Shown here: piece by piece, positions 49,308 to 57,441 of the stretch
How the letters are laid out: each line of letters begins with the position of its first letter
How positions within the stretch are numbered: position 1 is the first letter of the stretch
From: Mycolicibacterium goodii
GTDB lineage: Bacteria; Actinomycetota; Actinomycetes; Mycobacteriales; Mycobacteriaceae
DNA length: 64,000 nt
Reading direction: 5' to 3'
Assembly: GCF_022370755.2 (NCBI RefSeq)
Contig: NZ_CP092364.2
Location: 5,580,001 to 5,644,000, forward strand
Translations under genes and position numbers: made by a program
Notes under the pieces: generated by a model
The model's database searches: none
Seen by the model: only the letters and a program-made list of their open reading frames with translations
What the model was told of the DNA's origin: nothing

Positions 49308-49706
49308 GTGCACGATGCGTTCGCGATGTACGTCCCCCGCATCGGCACAGAACCCGCGCCGATGCGCGCGGATTACGCTGCGGTGGCCGCGACTTCGCGC
49401 GTGTGGGTGTTGGAGGCGCAGGGGCAGCTCGTCGGCGCGCTCGTCAACGAAGTGCACGATGATCATCTGCTGCTGGACACGGTGGCTGTCGCACCCGGCA
49501 CGCAAGGCCGCGGTTACGGCGCCCGGTTGCTCGCCCGCGCCGAGCAAGATGCCCGCGAACTCGGATTACCCGAGGTGCGGCTGTACACCAACGAAAAGAT
49601 GACGGAGAACCAGACCTTCTACCCCCGCCACGGTTACGTCGAGACCGCACGCGGTGAGCAGGACGGTTACTCCCGCGTGTTCTACGCCAAGCGAATCACT
49701 CGCTGA
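49308..49706 (+). CDS. GNAT acetyltransferase (N-terminus lacks a usable start codon)
   Basis: GNAT-fold protein of at least 132 aa. The acetyl-CoA loop is VAPGTQGRGYGARLL (motif A), and the C-terminal TENQTFYPRHGYVETARG is motif B. The first in-frame start is GTG 49308, but family-like coding continues upstream: codons from 49251 read NDVVIRRAEPADAPAIERL, which is the usual first strand and helix. No ATG, GTG or TTG precedes it in frame near there, so the start is either a rare codon or lost. The 3' end overlaps the convergent marR gene by 11 nt. Substrate unknown. Confidence 0.75.
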   Translation: MHDAFAMYVPRIGTEPAPMRADYAAVAATSRVWVLEAQGQLVGALVNEVHDDHLLLDTVAVAPGTQGRGYGARLLARAEQDARELGLPEVRLYTNEKMTENQTFYPRHGYVETARGEQDGYSRVFYAKRITR

Positions 49707-50172
49707 CGGCGGCGTCGGCGATCGCGCGCATCTGTGCGAGCACCCGTGCCCCGATCTGGGCCGCGAGCGCCAACGCCACCTGATCATCCTGCGGCACGCC
49801 GGCCAAAAGTTCGGTGATGCGTTGCCTGCGAATCTCTGCTCGGGTGTCCCAGTGCTTGCGGCCCGCGTCGCTGATCGCCACGAGCCGCACACGGCCGTCT
49901 TCCGGATCGCTGCAGCGTTCCAGTAATCCCTGCTGTTCCAGCCGTTGCACGAGTTGCGTCATTCCTGACTGGCTGGCGCCCTCGGCCTCTGCCAGTGCGG
50001 TCAGTCGCATCGGCCCCTGACGTTCGAGCCGGTTGAGTAGCAGGGTTGCGCTGGAGCTCAACGCCGTGCGGTCGACGAGATGGCGCCACAGCAGGTCAGC
50101 GCTCGAGACGATCATCTCCGAGATGGCTTCCACACTGCGGGTATCGACCACTGTGCTCACAAAGCCATTCAT
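49696..50172 (-). CDS. MarR-family regulator divergent from mmpS/mmpL
   Basis: Winged-helix regulator of 158 aa: PMRLTALAEAEGASQSGMTQLVQRL and the wing DPEDGRVRLVAISDAG. ATG 50172 has AGGTGAT at 4 nt. It diverges from the second MmpS/MmpL operon across 170 bp and is its probable regulator, in the manner of Rv0678, the MarR-type regulator of mmpS5-mmpL5 in M. tuberculosis. Sequence identity to Rv0678 is not obvious. Confidence 0.86.
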   Translation of the reverse strand: MNGFVSTVVDTRSVEAISEMIVSSADLLWRHLVDRTALSSSATLLLNRLERQGPMRLTALAEAEGASQSGMTQLVQRLEQQGLLERCSDPEDGRVRLVAISDAGRKHWDTRAEIRRQRITELLAGVPQDDQVALALAAQIGARVLAQMRAIADAAVSE

Positions 50173-50338
50173 ATCACCTATAGGAAGTAAATCAACCGCG
50201 CACAGCTGTCACCATCACCATGTTGACACGTTTCGATGACCGAAATCGGGCATGAATGGGAATAATCGCGCGTAGCGAAGAGTTTGGCCCCTTCGTAGCA
50301 AGCGAGATCCACGCAGTATCGAATCACATAGGTGATAT
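50171..50338. promoter_or_regulatory. Divergent marR/mmpS control region with matching 11-bp elements
   Basis: ATATCACCTAT (50171-50181) and its complement ATAGGTGATAT (50328-50338) bracket the region. Each contains AGGTGAT, the Shine-Dalgarno of the gene it precedes, so identity beyond that is only a few bases. The right copy is also part of ATCAC-ATAG-GTGAT (50323-50336) and the left adjoins CCTATAGG (50177-50184). They may be operators overlapping ribosome-binding sites. Confidence 0.4.
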
Positions 50339-50342
50339 ACAT

Positions 50343-50837
50343 ATGACCCTCGTGGCCGTGAAACCACCCACGCGCAAGCCGGGTGACCGCACGACGACAC
50401 GGCGTTCCGTCGTGCCTGCGACTCTGCAGAAGGGATGGCTGCCCGCCGTCACCGTCATCGCGCTCGGCATCGGTTCGGTGGCGGTCTGGAAGGTGCACGA
50501 GATGTCGGCGCCGGGTCCGGTGCCCTCGGTACTCGCCGCGCAGGCCCCCGAGCAGTTCACCCCCAAGCGCATGACGTACGAGTTGTTCGGGTCGGTCGGC
50601 AGTGGCGGGATGCTGACCTACATCGACGTCGACGGCAATCCGCACCGTGTCGACATCACCGAACTGCCGTGGACGCACACCGAGACCACGACGCTGACCG
50701 TCGTGTCCGGCAGCATCTCCGTGCAGGTCGAAGGCGGCGAGGTGGGGTGCCGCATCCTGGTGAACGACGTTGTCCGGGACGAACGTTCGTCGACCCATGC
50801 CAACGCCGACGTCACCTGCCGAGTCAAGTCCGCATGA
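50343..50837 (+). CDS. MmpS family membrane protein, second copy
   Basis: Protein of 164 aa: a longer basic cytoplasmic N-terminus (about 1-38), one transmembrane helix (about 39-58) and the MmpS periplasmic domain (MTYELFGSVGSGGMLTYIDVDG; CRILVNDVVRDE; TCRVKSA; in part). AGGTGAT at 6 nt supports ATG 50343. The stop overlaps the mmpL start (ATGA). It is clearly paralogous to the mmpS at 21115. Confidence 0.91.
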   Translation: MTLVAVKPPTRKPGDRTTTRRSVVPATLQKGWLPAVTVIALGIGSVAVWKVHEMSAPGPVPSVLAAQAPEQFTPKRMTYELFGSVGSGGMLTYIDVDGNPHRVDITELPWTHTETTTLTVVSGSISVQVEGGEVGCRILVNDVVRDERSSTHANADVTCRVKSA

Positions 50838-53647
50838 GCGCGCACCGCGCGGGCCGGCCGCTCGTCGCACGTACGGTGCGCGTTCTGGCGGTGCCGATCA
50901 TCGTGTTCTGGGCGCTGGTCGCGGTCAGCACCAACACCTTCATCCCTCAGGTCGAGCGGGTCGCCGACGAGCTCGCCGGCCCGATGATCCCGAGCTATGC
51001 CCCTTCCCAGGTCGCGCTGCTCCACATCGGTGAGAAATTCCAGGAGTCCGACTCGACCAACCTGACCATGCTGGTCATGGAGGCCGACCGCCCACTCGAC
51101 GACGGTGACCACCGGTACTACGACGATCTGATCCATCGGCTGCAGCAGGACACCGAGCATGTGCAGTACGCGATGGATCTGTGGGGCAAGCCCATCACCG
51201 CTGCCGGCGCCCAAAGCGTGGACGGCAGAGCGTCATTCGTGCTGTTGCGTCTCGCGGGAAACATCGGCCAGCTTGAGGCCAACGAGTCCGTCGACGCCGT
51301 CCGTGACATCGTCGCAGCCGACACTGCGCCTCCTGGCCTCAAGGTCTACGTCAGCGGGGCCGCGCCCCTGGCCTCCGACACCCTCTCCATCGCGAACTCC
51401 AGCCTCAACAACATCACGATCCTCACGATCATTCTCATCGTCGTGATGCTCCTGCTCGTGTACCGGTCGGTGTCGAGCCTGCTCGTGCCGCTGCCGAGCG
51501 TGCTCATCGAGATGCTCGTCGCCAAAGGCATCATCGCCACCCTCGGACACTTCGGGATCATCCCGTTGTCGTCGTTCGCGGTGAACGTCGTCGTCGCTCT
51601 CACCTTGGGCGCCGGGACCGACTACGGCATCTTCCTGCTCGGCCGCTACCACGAGGCTCGTCAGGCCGGCGAGTCCCGCGAAGACGCCTACTTCACGGCC
51701 TACCGCAGCGTCGCCCCCATCATCATCGGTTCGGGTCTGACCATCGCCGGCGCCTGCTACTGCCTGAGCCTGGCCCGCCTGGACTATTTCCACACCATGG
51801 GGCCTGCGGTGGCGATCAGCATGCTGTTCACCATCGCCGCGGCGTTGACGCTCGCACCGGCACTGCTCACCCTGGGCAGCCTGCTCGGCCTCTTCGATCC
51901 GACCCGCCCGACCCGGGGGCGGCTGTACCGGCGCATCGCCACGAGCGTCGTGCGGTGGCCCAAACCCATCTTCGTCGCCAGCACCGCGATCGTCATGGTG
52001 GGTGCGGTGTTCGTTCCGACGTACCAGGTCAGCTATGACGATCGAGCCTACCAACCCGCCGATGCGCCGGCCAATCTCGGATTCGAAGCCGCGGACCGGC
52101 ACTTCAACCAGAGCAAGCTGTTCAGCGAGATGCTGATGATCGAGACCGATCACGACATGCGGAACTCGGCGGATTTCATCTCACTGGACCGGGTGGCAAA
52201 GAGCCTCATCCGGCTTCCCGGCGTCGCCATGGTGCAGAGCATCACCAGACCATTGGGCCGACCGCTGGAGCACGCGACTGTTCCCTATCTGTTCACCACC
52301 CAGGGCAGCATCAGCGGTCAGCAACTGCCGTTCACCGAGCAGCAGAACGAGAACACCGACAGACAAGCCGAGATCCAGACGCGATCGGTCGCGGTTCTGC
52401 AGCAGGTCATCACGATCACCCAGCAGATGTCGGCCGAATTGCATTCCACGGTGGTGACATTCGAGAACCTCAAGCAGGTGACCGACGACATCAACGAGGG
52501 CATTTCGAATCTCGACGACTTCCTGCGTCCCCTCAAGAACTACTTCTACTGGGAGCCGCACTGTTTCGACATCCCGGTGTGCTGGTCGATGCGTTCGTTG
52601 TTCGACTCACTGGACGGGATCGACAGCCTCGACGCGCAGATCGCCGACGCCGTCGTCTCCTTCGAGGCCATGGACCGCCTACTGCCGCAGATGATCACGC
52701 AGCTGGAGCGGATGATGGCAGACAGCCAGGCCCTGCTGGGTGTCATCACCAACAACTACGGACCGGCGCATCTGCAGTCCACCCAGACCGATCAGACGTA
52801 TTACGACCAGATCAACGTCGGCAATGACTTCGACGCGGCCCGCAGCGACGACTTCTTCTACATCCCGCATGAGGCATTCGACAACGACGACGTCAAGACC
52901 GGGATGAAACTGTTGATGTCGCCCGACGGCAAGGCCGCTCGCTTCATCATCACGCACGAGGGCAACGCCATGGCACCGGAAGGCATCGAGCACGTCGAGC
53001 AGTTCCCCGATGCCATCAAGATGGCGCTCAAAGAAACCTCACTGGCCGGCGCCAAGATCTATCTCGGCGGATCGGCGTCGAACAACAAGGACATCAAGAC
53101 CTACGCCGCATCGGACCTTCTCATCGTGGCGATCGCGGCGTTCGTGCTGATCTTCCTCATCATGTTGTATCTGACCCGAAGCCTGGTGGCGGCCATGGTC
53201 ATTCCCGGCACCGTTGCCTTCTCCTTCGCCGGGGCGTTCGGGTTGTCGGTCCTGGTGTGGCAGCACCTGATCGGTCTGCACCTGCATTGGCTGATACTCC
53301 CGCTGAGCTTCATCATCCTCGTCGCTGTCGGATCCGACTACAACCTGCTGTTGATCTCACGGGTGAAGGAGGAGACCGGGGCCGGGCTCAACACCGGGCT
53401 GATCCGCGCGTTGGGCAGTACCGGTGCCGTGGTGACCTCGGCCGGTCTGGTGTTCGCGTTCACCATGCTGTCGATGCTCATCAGTGATCTGCGCACGATC
53501 GGCCAGCTCGGATCGACGGTGTGCATCGGGTTGCTGCTCGACACCATGATCGTGCGATCTCTGGTGGTGCCGTGCCTGCTACGCCTCCTCGGACCGTGGT
53601 TCTGGTGGCCGACGTTCATCCGGCAGCGTCCGCTGAGGAGGGCATGA
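50834..53647 (+). CDS. MmpL4/MmpL5-type RND exporter, Met-poor coiled coil
   Basis: RND transporter of 937 aa. Proton-relay pairs are D263-Y264 (GTDYGIFLLG) and D835-Y836 (GSDYNLLLISR). The coiled-coil hairpin in the second periplasmic loop (about residues 490-650) is Gln/Leu/Asp-rich and has only about six Met, unlike the Met-rich paralogue at 21540. The EPHCFDIPVC cysteine pair is kept. The short C-terminus ends in RQRPLRRA. It forms an operon with mmpS and the following small membrane protein. Cargo unknown. Confidence 0.93.
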   Translation: MSAHRAGRPLVARTVRVLAVPIIVFWALVAVSTNTFIPQVERVADELAGPMIPSYAPSQVALLHIGEKFQESDSTNLTMLVMEADRPLDDGDHRYYDDLIHRLQQDTEHVQYAMDLWGKPITAAGAQSVDGRASFVLLRLAGNIGQLEANESVDAVRDIVAADTAPPGLKVYVSGAAPLASDTLSIANSSLNNITILTIILIVVMLLLVYRSVSSLLVPLPSVLIEMLVAKGIIATLGHFGIIPLSSFAVNVVVALTLGAGTDYGIFLLGRYHEARQAGESREDAYFTAYRSVAPIIIGSGLTIAGACYCLSLARLDYFHTMGPAVAISMLFTIAAALTLAPALLTLGSLLGLFDPTRPTRGRLYRRIATSVVRWPKPIFVASTAIVMVGAVFVPTYQVSYDDRAYQPADAPANLGFEAADRHFNQSKLFSEMLMIETDHDMRNSADFISLDRVAKSLIRLPGVAMVQSITRPLGRPLEHATVPYLFTTQGSISGQQLPFTEQQNENTDRQAEIQTRSVAVLQQVITITQQMSAELHSTVVTFENLKQVTDDINEGISNLDDFLRPLKNYFYWEPHCFDIPVCWSMRSLFDSLDGIDSLDAQIADAVVSFEAMDRLLPQMITQLERMMADSQALLGVITNNYGPAHLQSTQTDQTYYDQINVGNDFDAARSDDFFYIPHEAFDNDDVKTGMKLLMSPDGKAARFIITHEGNAMAPEGIEHVEQFPDAIKMALKETSLAGAKIYLGGSASNNKDIKTYAASDLLIVAIAAFVLIFLIMLYLTRSLVAAMVIPGTVAFSFAGAFGLSVLVWQHLIGLHLHWLILPLSFIILVAVGSDYNLLLISRVKEETGAGLNTGLIRALGSTGAVVTSAGLVFAFTMLSMLISDLRTIGQLGSTVCIGLLLDTMIVRSLVVPCLLRLLGPWFWWPTFIRQRPLRRA

Positions 53648-53648
53648 C

Positions 53649-54089
53649 ATGACGACCTCAAGCCTGTTCGGCATCCTGGCGATCATCTCGTTCGCCTTGA
53701 TCTGGGTGTTCGCCACCCTCGCGTTCGTCTTCACCAGGCGGGTCATGCGGCGACCACACGTCACCGCGAACCTCGGCATCGGCGTCGTGGCCGCCACGGT
53801 CCGCAAAGTGCGCAAACGCGCGCCGCTGACCGACGACGAACTGACACTTGCCCGGCAGATCCTCAACGACCGCGGCAGCCTGCTGGCGCTCGCCATCCCC
53901 GCCACATTGTTCTTCCTCGGCTGCTTCTATGTGTTCGGCAGCCTCGAGCAATTGCACGGCCGGACCCCGTCCGAGCGCACGTTTCTCGGCGTATTCCCGA
54001 TGATCACGTCGATGAACATGGCCGTTCAGATTCTGCGCAGCGTGCGGCTCAAGCGGCGGGTGCCGGGGGTCGAGCCGGTCACGTCGTGA
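53649..54089 (+). CDS. Small membrane protein in mmpS/mmpL operon
   Basis: Protein of 146 aa with two or three hydrophobic helices (about 7-30, 79-97, 112-128) separated by a basic cytoplasmic loop (RRVMRRPHV, RKVRKRAPL). The ATG follows the mmpL stop by 1 nt and GGAGG lies shortly upstream. No known domain. It may assist the exporter; context is the only evidence. Confidence 0.75.
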   Translation: MTTSSLFGILAIISFALIWVFATLAFVFTRRVMRRPHVTANLGIGVVAATVRKVRKRAPLTDDELTLARQILNDRGSLLALAIPATLFFLGCFYVFGSLEQLHGRTPSERTFLGVFPMITSMNMAVQILRSVRLKRRVPGVEPVTS

Positions 54090-54126
54090 CCGCGAAAAGC
54101 GCAGCGTCGTCAGGCCGTGTGCATCC

Positions 54127-55071
54127 TCAGCGAGCGGGCACGGGGCCGGTCACAGACGCACGTTCCATGATTCGCGTGTGTGGCCAGTAATCACTGGCCG
54201 CGTAGTGCTGCACGGCGCGGTTGTCCCAGATCGCCACCGAGTCGGGGTCCCATCGGAACCGGCACTGGTGTTCGGGTGCATCGGCCGTGCGGCACAACCG
54301 ATCCAGCAGGTGGAGGCTCTCCTGCTCGGGGTACCCCACGATGTGGCTGACGAAGATCCTGTTGACATACAGGTGGCGGCGGCCGGTCACCGGATGGGTG
54401 CACACCACCGGATGCGTGACCGGCGGATGCGTGGCGTTCAGCTCTGCGACCTTCTCCGGCGGCAGCAACTCACGGATGTAGTGCGTGAAATCGTGCACGG
54501 CGTCGAGGTGTTCGATCTCGCGTTGAGTGTCGGCGTCGAGCGAGTCGTACGCGGCATACATGTCCGCGAACAACGTGTCGCCACCGATCGGAGGCACCGC
54601 AATTGCGTGCAGTATCGCGACAATCGACGGTTCGGGTCGCCACGTGACATCGTGATGCCACGTGTTCTCGTACCCGGACACGTTGGCGTCCTTCTGGAAC
54701 CGGGCCAGGGCTGAGTCGGCGCTGTTGGCAGGCAGCAGCGGATGCACCTCCAGCGGACCGAACTGACGGGCGAGCGCTGCGTGCGCCTCAGCCGACATCG
54801 GTTGATCGCGGAAGAACAGCACCTTGTACTCGTGCAGCGCCGTGCGCAGCTCGTCGAACACCGCGTCGGTCAGGGGCTGTGTGAGATCGACGCCGCAGAT
54901 GTGCGCCCCCAGCGTCGTACCGACCCGCTCGGCATCGAAGTGCTGCCAGCGCCGTGCGGCCAGGCGATCACGCTCGGCCGCAAGGTGACTGAACGGACCC
55001 ACGGTGACGGGAAAGCCGGGGATACGCCGTGGCGTCGGCGCGTTCGGTGGGGTGTCGAGCGTGTCGGTCAT
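54127..55071 (-). CDS. TauD/TfdA-family Fe(II)/2-oxoglutarate dioxygenase
   Basis: Dioxygenase of 314 aa. The facial triad is His139-x-Asp141 (ENTWHHDVTW) and His289 (DNRAVQHYAASDYW); Arg300 or Arg304 binds 2-oxoglutarate. FRDQPMSAEAHAALARQFGPLEVHP is typical of TauD (in part). Such enzymes oxidise taurine, alkylsulfates or related compounds to release sulfite, sulfate or other groups. ATG 55071 has AGGGAT upstream. It is divergent from a TetR gene with two operators between them. Confidence 0.9.
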   Translation of the reverse strand: MTDTLDTPPNAPTPRRIPGFPVTVGPFSHLAAERDRLAARRWQHFDAERVGTTLGAHICGVDLTQPLTDAVFDELRTALHEYKVLFFRDQPMSAEAHAALARQFGPLEVHPLLPANSADSALARFQKDANVSGYENTWHHDVTWRPEPSIVAILHAIAVPPIGGDTLFADMYAAYDSLDADTQREIEHLDAVHDFTHYIRELLPPEKVAELNATHPPVTHPVVCTHPVTGRRHLYVNRIFVSHIVGYPEQESLHLLDRLCRTADAPEHQCRFRWDPDSVAIWDNRAVQHYAASDYWPHTRIMERASVTGPVPAR

Positions 55072-55088
55072 TCACAATCCCTACGGTT

Positions 55089-55128
55089 GTAGTCGGTTGA
55101 CTACACGCTAATGTAGCCGGGTGACTAC
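55089..55128. promoter_or_regulatory. Tandem TetR operators in tauD-like/tetR region
   Basis: GTAGTC-GGTT-GACTAC (55089-55104) is a perfect 16-bp dyad. GTAGCC-GGGT-GACTAC (55113-55128) is the same with one mismatch, exactly 24 bp downstream. The second overlaps the tetR GTG start at 55121, and TAATGT (55109-55114) would be a leaderless -10. Binding would block tetR and probably the dioxygenase gene. Confidence 0.82.
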
Positions 55129-55642
55129 AGCAAGCGGTGGACACAGTGATGCAGGCGCGCGTATTCGCCCCGCTGTGCTGACACATGCGGCGGATCTGTT
55201 TGCCGAACGCGGCCCTGCGGCGACATCGCTGCGCGACATCGCCGAGCGCTCAGGTGTCAACGCCGGCCTGATCTTCCGTCACATCGGCAACAAGGAAGCC
55301 GTCGTGACCGCGGTCCTCCATCACCTCGCCGACGACCTGGCGTCGGCGCGTGACGAAGATGCGCCCGCTGAGGTGATCGAAGCTCGCGCCGAACGCAGCT
55401 GGAAGGTGATCGCCCGGTCATTGCTGGACGGATACGACGTCGGACAGCTTCAACACCGGTTCCCCGTCGTCGAACAGCTCGTCGCGGCGGCGCGCGAGCA
55501 GCACGAGGACGAGTACGCCGCACGCGTCGCCACCGCCGACGCCCTTGCTCTCCAGCTCGGTTGGCGCCTGTTCGGCCCGTTCATCAAGGCGGCAACCGGT
55601 CTGGACGAAGAGCCGCCACGGACATGCGTGCGTCTCGAATGA
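55121..55642 (+). CDS. TetR-family regulator of the dioxygenase gene
   Basis: Repressor of 173 aa. HTH: ATSLRDIAERSGVNAGLIFRHIGNKEAVV (about 34-62, given in part elsewhere). GTG 55121 lies in an operator and 6 nt after a -10-like TAATGT, so the transcript is probably leaderless. It presumably represses itself and the divergent TauD-type dioxygenase and is released by the sulfur or carboxylate substrate. Confidence 0.88.
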   Translation: MTTASGGHSDAGARIRPAVLTHAADLFAERGPAATSLRDIAERSGVNAGLIFRHIGNKEAVVTAVLHHLADDLASARDEDAPAEVIEARAERSWKVIARSLLDGYDVGQLQHRFPVVEQLVAAAREQHEDEYAARVATADALALQLGWRLFGPFIKAATGLDEEPPRTCVRLE

Positions 55643-55788
55643 GCCGCGGCCGACGGTCCTCTGGGACTCCCTTGAGGCTGGTTTCGGGGGTGGTTTTGCT
55701 GGTGTTTCCGGGTTCGCGGCCGCAGATGTGACCGATATCGCGGGCAATCGAGTGGCGATAAAGGCCGTTGATGGGCCACCATCGATAT

Positions 55789-56391
55789 ATGTATACAAAA
55801 ACCCGCGCACGGGTTCCGTCTTCCACGGCGACCCCCGTTCGCTGGTGGGCGGCCTGTGCGTTTGTCCGTACACCGCTGGTGCGCCGTGCCGATCGTTTCC
55901 AGGCATGGGCGCTGATCGCCGGACTGCTACTGACGATCGCGGCGCTCTACCCGGCCGCGCTCGCCGGTGAAGCCGGATACTCCGCACGCGCGGAGACCAT
56001 TGCTGCCGAGGCTGCGGCCCGACACCCCGTCGAGGCCACGGCGCTGAAGGCCAGCACCATGGACCCCACACTGGCCGAGTCCTCGACGCCGGCGTCGTTC
56101 CGCGTGCCCGTGCGGTGGAACGCCCAGAGCGGCGTGCGCGACGCCGAGACCGTCGTCGACCATCCGGTGAAAGCCGGAGAGACCGTGACCGTCTGGCTCG
56201 ATGACAAAGGCGCCGTGACCACCCCGCCGAAGACCGAATCCGACGCACGCATCGCAGGCATCGGGGCGTTCGTGTTCGGCTGGCTGGCGATGGCCGTCCT
56301 CATCGGTGCCGGCTACGCCGCAATCCACGCGGTCCTCGCCCGGCGGCGCAACCGCGAATGGGATCTCGGCCTGCGCGAACTCGTGCACTGA
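55789..56391 (+). CDS. Rv1733c-like two-span membrane protein
   Basis: Protein of 200 aa. NPLVRxxD-type motif (TPLVRRADRFQAW), first helix about 45-63, an extracytoplasmic domain with VPVRWNAQSG and KAGETVTVWLDDKGAVTTPP, and a second helix about 158-182 before a basic tail. The order matches M. tuberculosis Rv1733c, a DosR-regulated antigen family. ATG 55789 is chosen; ATG 55771 is possible and neither has a clear Shine-Dalgarno. It ends 1 nt before the convergent deacetylase gene. Function unknown. Confidence 0.8.
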   Translation: MYTKTRARVPSSTATPVRWWAACAFVRTPLVRRADRFQAWALIAGLLLTIAALYPAALAGEAGYSARAETIAAEAAARHPVEATALKASTMDPTLAESSTPASFRVPVRWNAQSGVRDAETVVDHPVKAGETVTVWLDDKGAVTTPPKTESDARIAGIGAFVFGWLAMAVLIGAGYAAIHAVLARRRNREWDLGLRELVH

Positions 56392-57321
56392 TCAGCCCCG
56401 CATCAACTCGTCGACGTGCGCGCCGACCGATTCGCGCAATCCCTGCAGGTCGTAACCCCCTTCCAGCACCGAGACCAACCGGCCGTCGCAGTGCCGCTCG
56501 GCGGCCGCCATCAGTTCACGAGTCGCCCATGCGAAGTCGTCTGCGGTCATGCGCAGCGACCCCAGCGGATCACGCTCGTGGGCGTCGAAACCCGCCGACA
56601 CGATGATCAGCTCGGGGGCGAACCGGTCGACCGCCGGGAGGATCCGGTCCAGGAACGCCTCGCGCAGTTCGTCTCCGCCGTCACCGGCGGCCAGCGGTGA
56701 GTTGAAGATGTTTCCGACGCCGGTCTCGCTGACCTCGCCGGTGCCGGGAAACAACGGCATCTGATGAGTCGACGCGTACAGCACACTGGCGTCGGAGTAG
56801 AAGATCTCCTGGGTTCCGTTGCCGTGGTGCACGTCGAAATCGACGATCGCGACGCGCGACAATCCGTGCTTGAGCTGCGCGTGCCGCGCACCGATGCTGA
56901 TGTTGTTGAACAGGCAGAAGCCCATGGCGCGTTGCGTTTCGGCGTGATGCCCCGGCGGACGGCACGCGACGAACGCGTTCTGCGCCGTACCGTCGAGCAC
57001 ACTGTCGACGGCCTGCAGTGTGCCACCGACGCCCCGCAGCACGACCTCCCAGGTCGAGGGGTCCATCATGGTGTCCCCGCCGTCGAGGTACACGAGGCCC
57101 TCGGTCGGGCGGGCCGCCTCGAGCGCGTCGACGTAGGCGTTGCTGTGGACGTACCGCGTGACGTCGAGTTCGGCGAGCTCGGCTTCGACACGCAGCAATG
57201 CGTCGAAGCGGTTCTGCGCCAACGCCATCTCCACCGCACGGTAGCGGTCCGGACGTTCCGGATGTCCGGCCGCGGTCCGGTGGGCGGCGAAGATCTCGTG
57301 GTGGATCAGCAGGGTCGTCAC
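56392..57321 (-). CDS. Histone-deacetylase-like amidohydrolase (class II)
   Basis: Zinc amidohydrolase of 309 aa. Charge-relay His pair H125-H126 (RPPGHHAE), zinc ligands D163 and H165 (DFDVHHGNGT) and D247 (SAGFDAHERDP), and the catalytic Tyr in LEGGYDLQG. Bacterial members deacetylate acetyl-polyamines or acetyl-lysine. GTG 57321 opens with the family's TTLLIHHE. A strong hairpin separates it from the MFS gene upstream, so it probably has its own promoter. Confidence 0.9.
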   Translation of the reverse strand: MTTLLIHHEIFAAHRTAAGHPERPDRYRAVEMALAQNRFDALLRVEAELAELDVTRYVHSNAYVDALEAARPTEGLVYLDGGDTMMDPSTWEVVLRGVGGTLQAVDSVLDGTAQNAFVACRPPGHHAETQRAMGFCLFNNISIGARHAQLKHGLSRVAIVDFDVHHGNGTQEIFYSDASVLYASTHQMPLFPGTGEVSETGVGNIFNSPLAAGDGGDELREAFLDRILPAVDRFAPELIIVSAGFDAHERDPLGSLRMTADDFAWATRELMAAAERHCDGRLVSVLEGGYDLQGLRESVGAHVDELMRG

Positions 57322-57394
57322 GGCGATGGGCCTCTCCCATGTCGATGTTCGTCGTATCACCGAGAATGCCGGCGAGGTGATACTGCCTTGGAAC

Positions 57395-57433
57395 CCGGCC
57401 GAGGGGATCCCCCTCCACGATCCCCTCGGCCGG
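57395..57433 (-). terminator. Hairpin terminator after OFA-type MFS gene
   Basis: 15-bp perfect arms (CCGGCCGAGGGGATC and complement) with a 9-nt loop, 8 nt past the MFS stop on the minus strand and about 75 nt before the deacetylase start. No U-tract, as is common for mycobacterial terminators. Confidence 0.82.
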
Positions 57434-57441
57434 TTGCCCGA

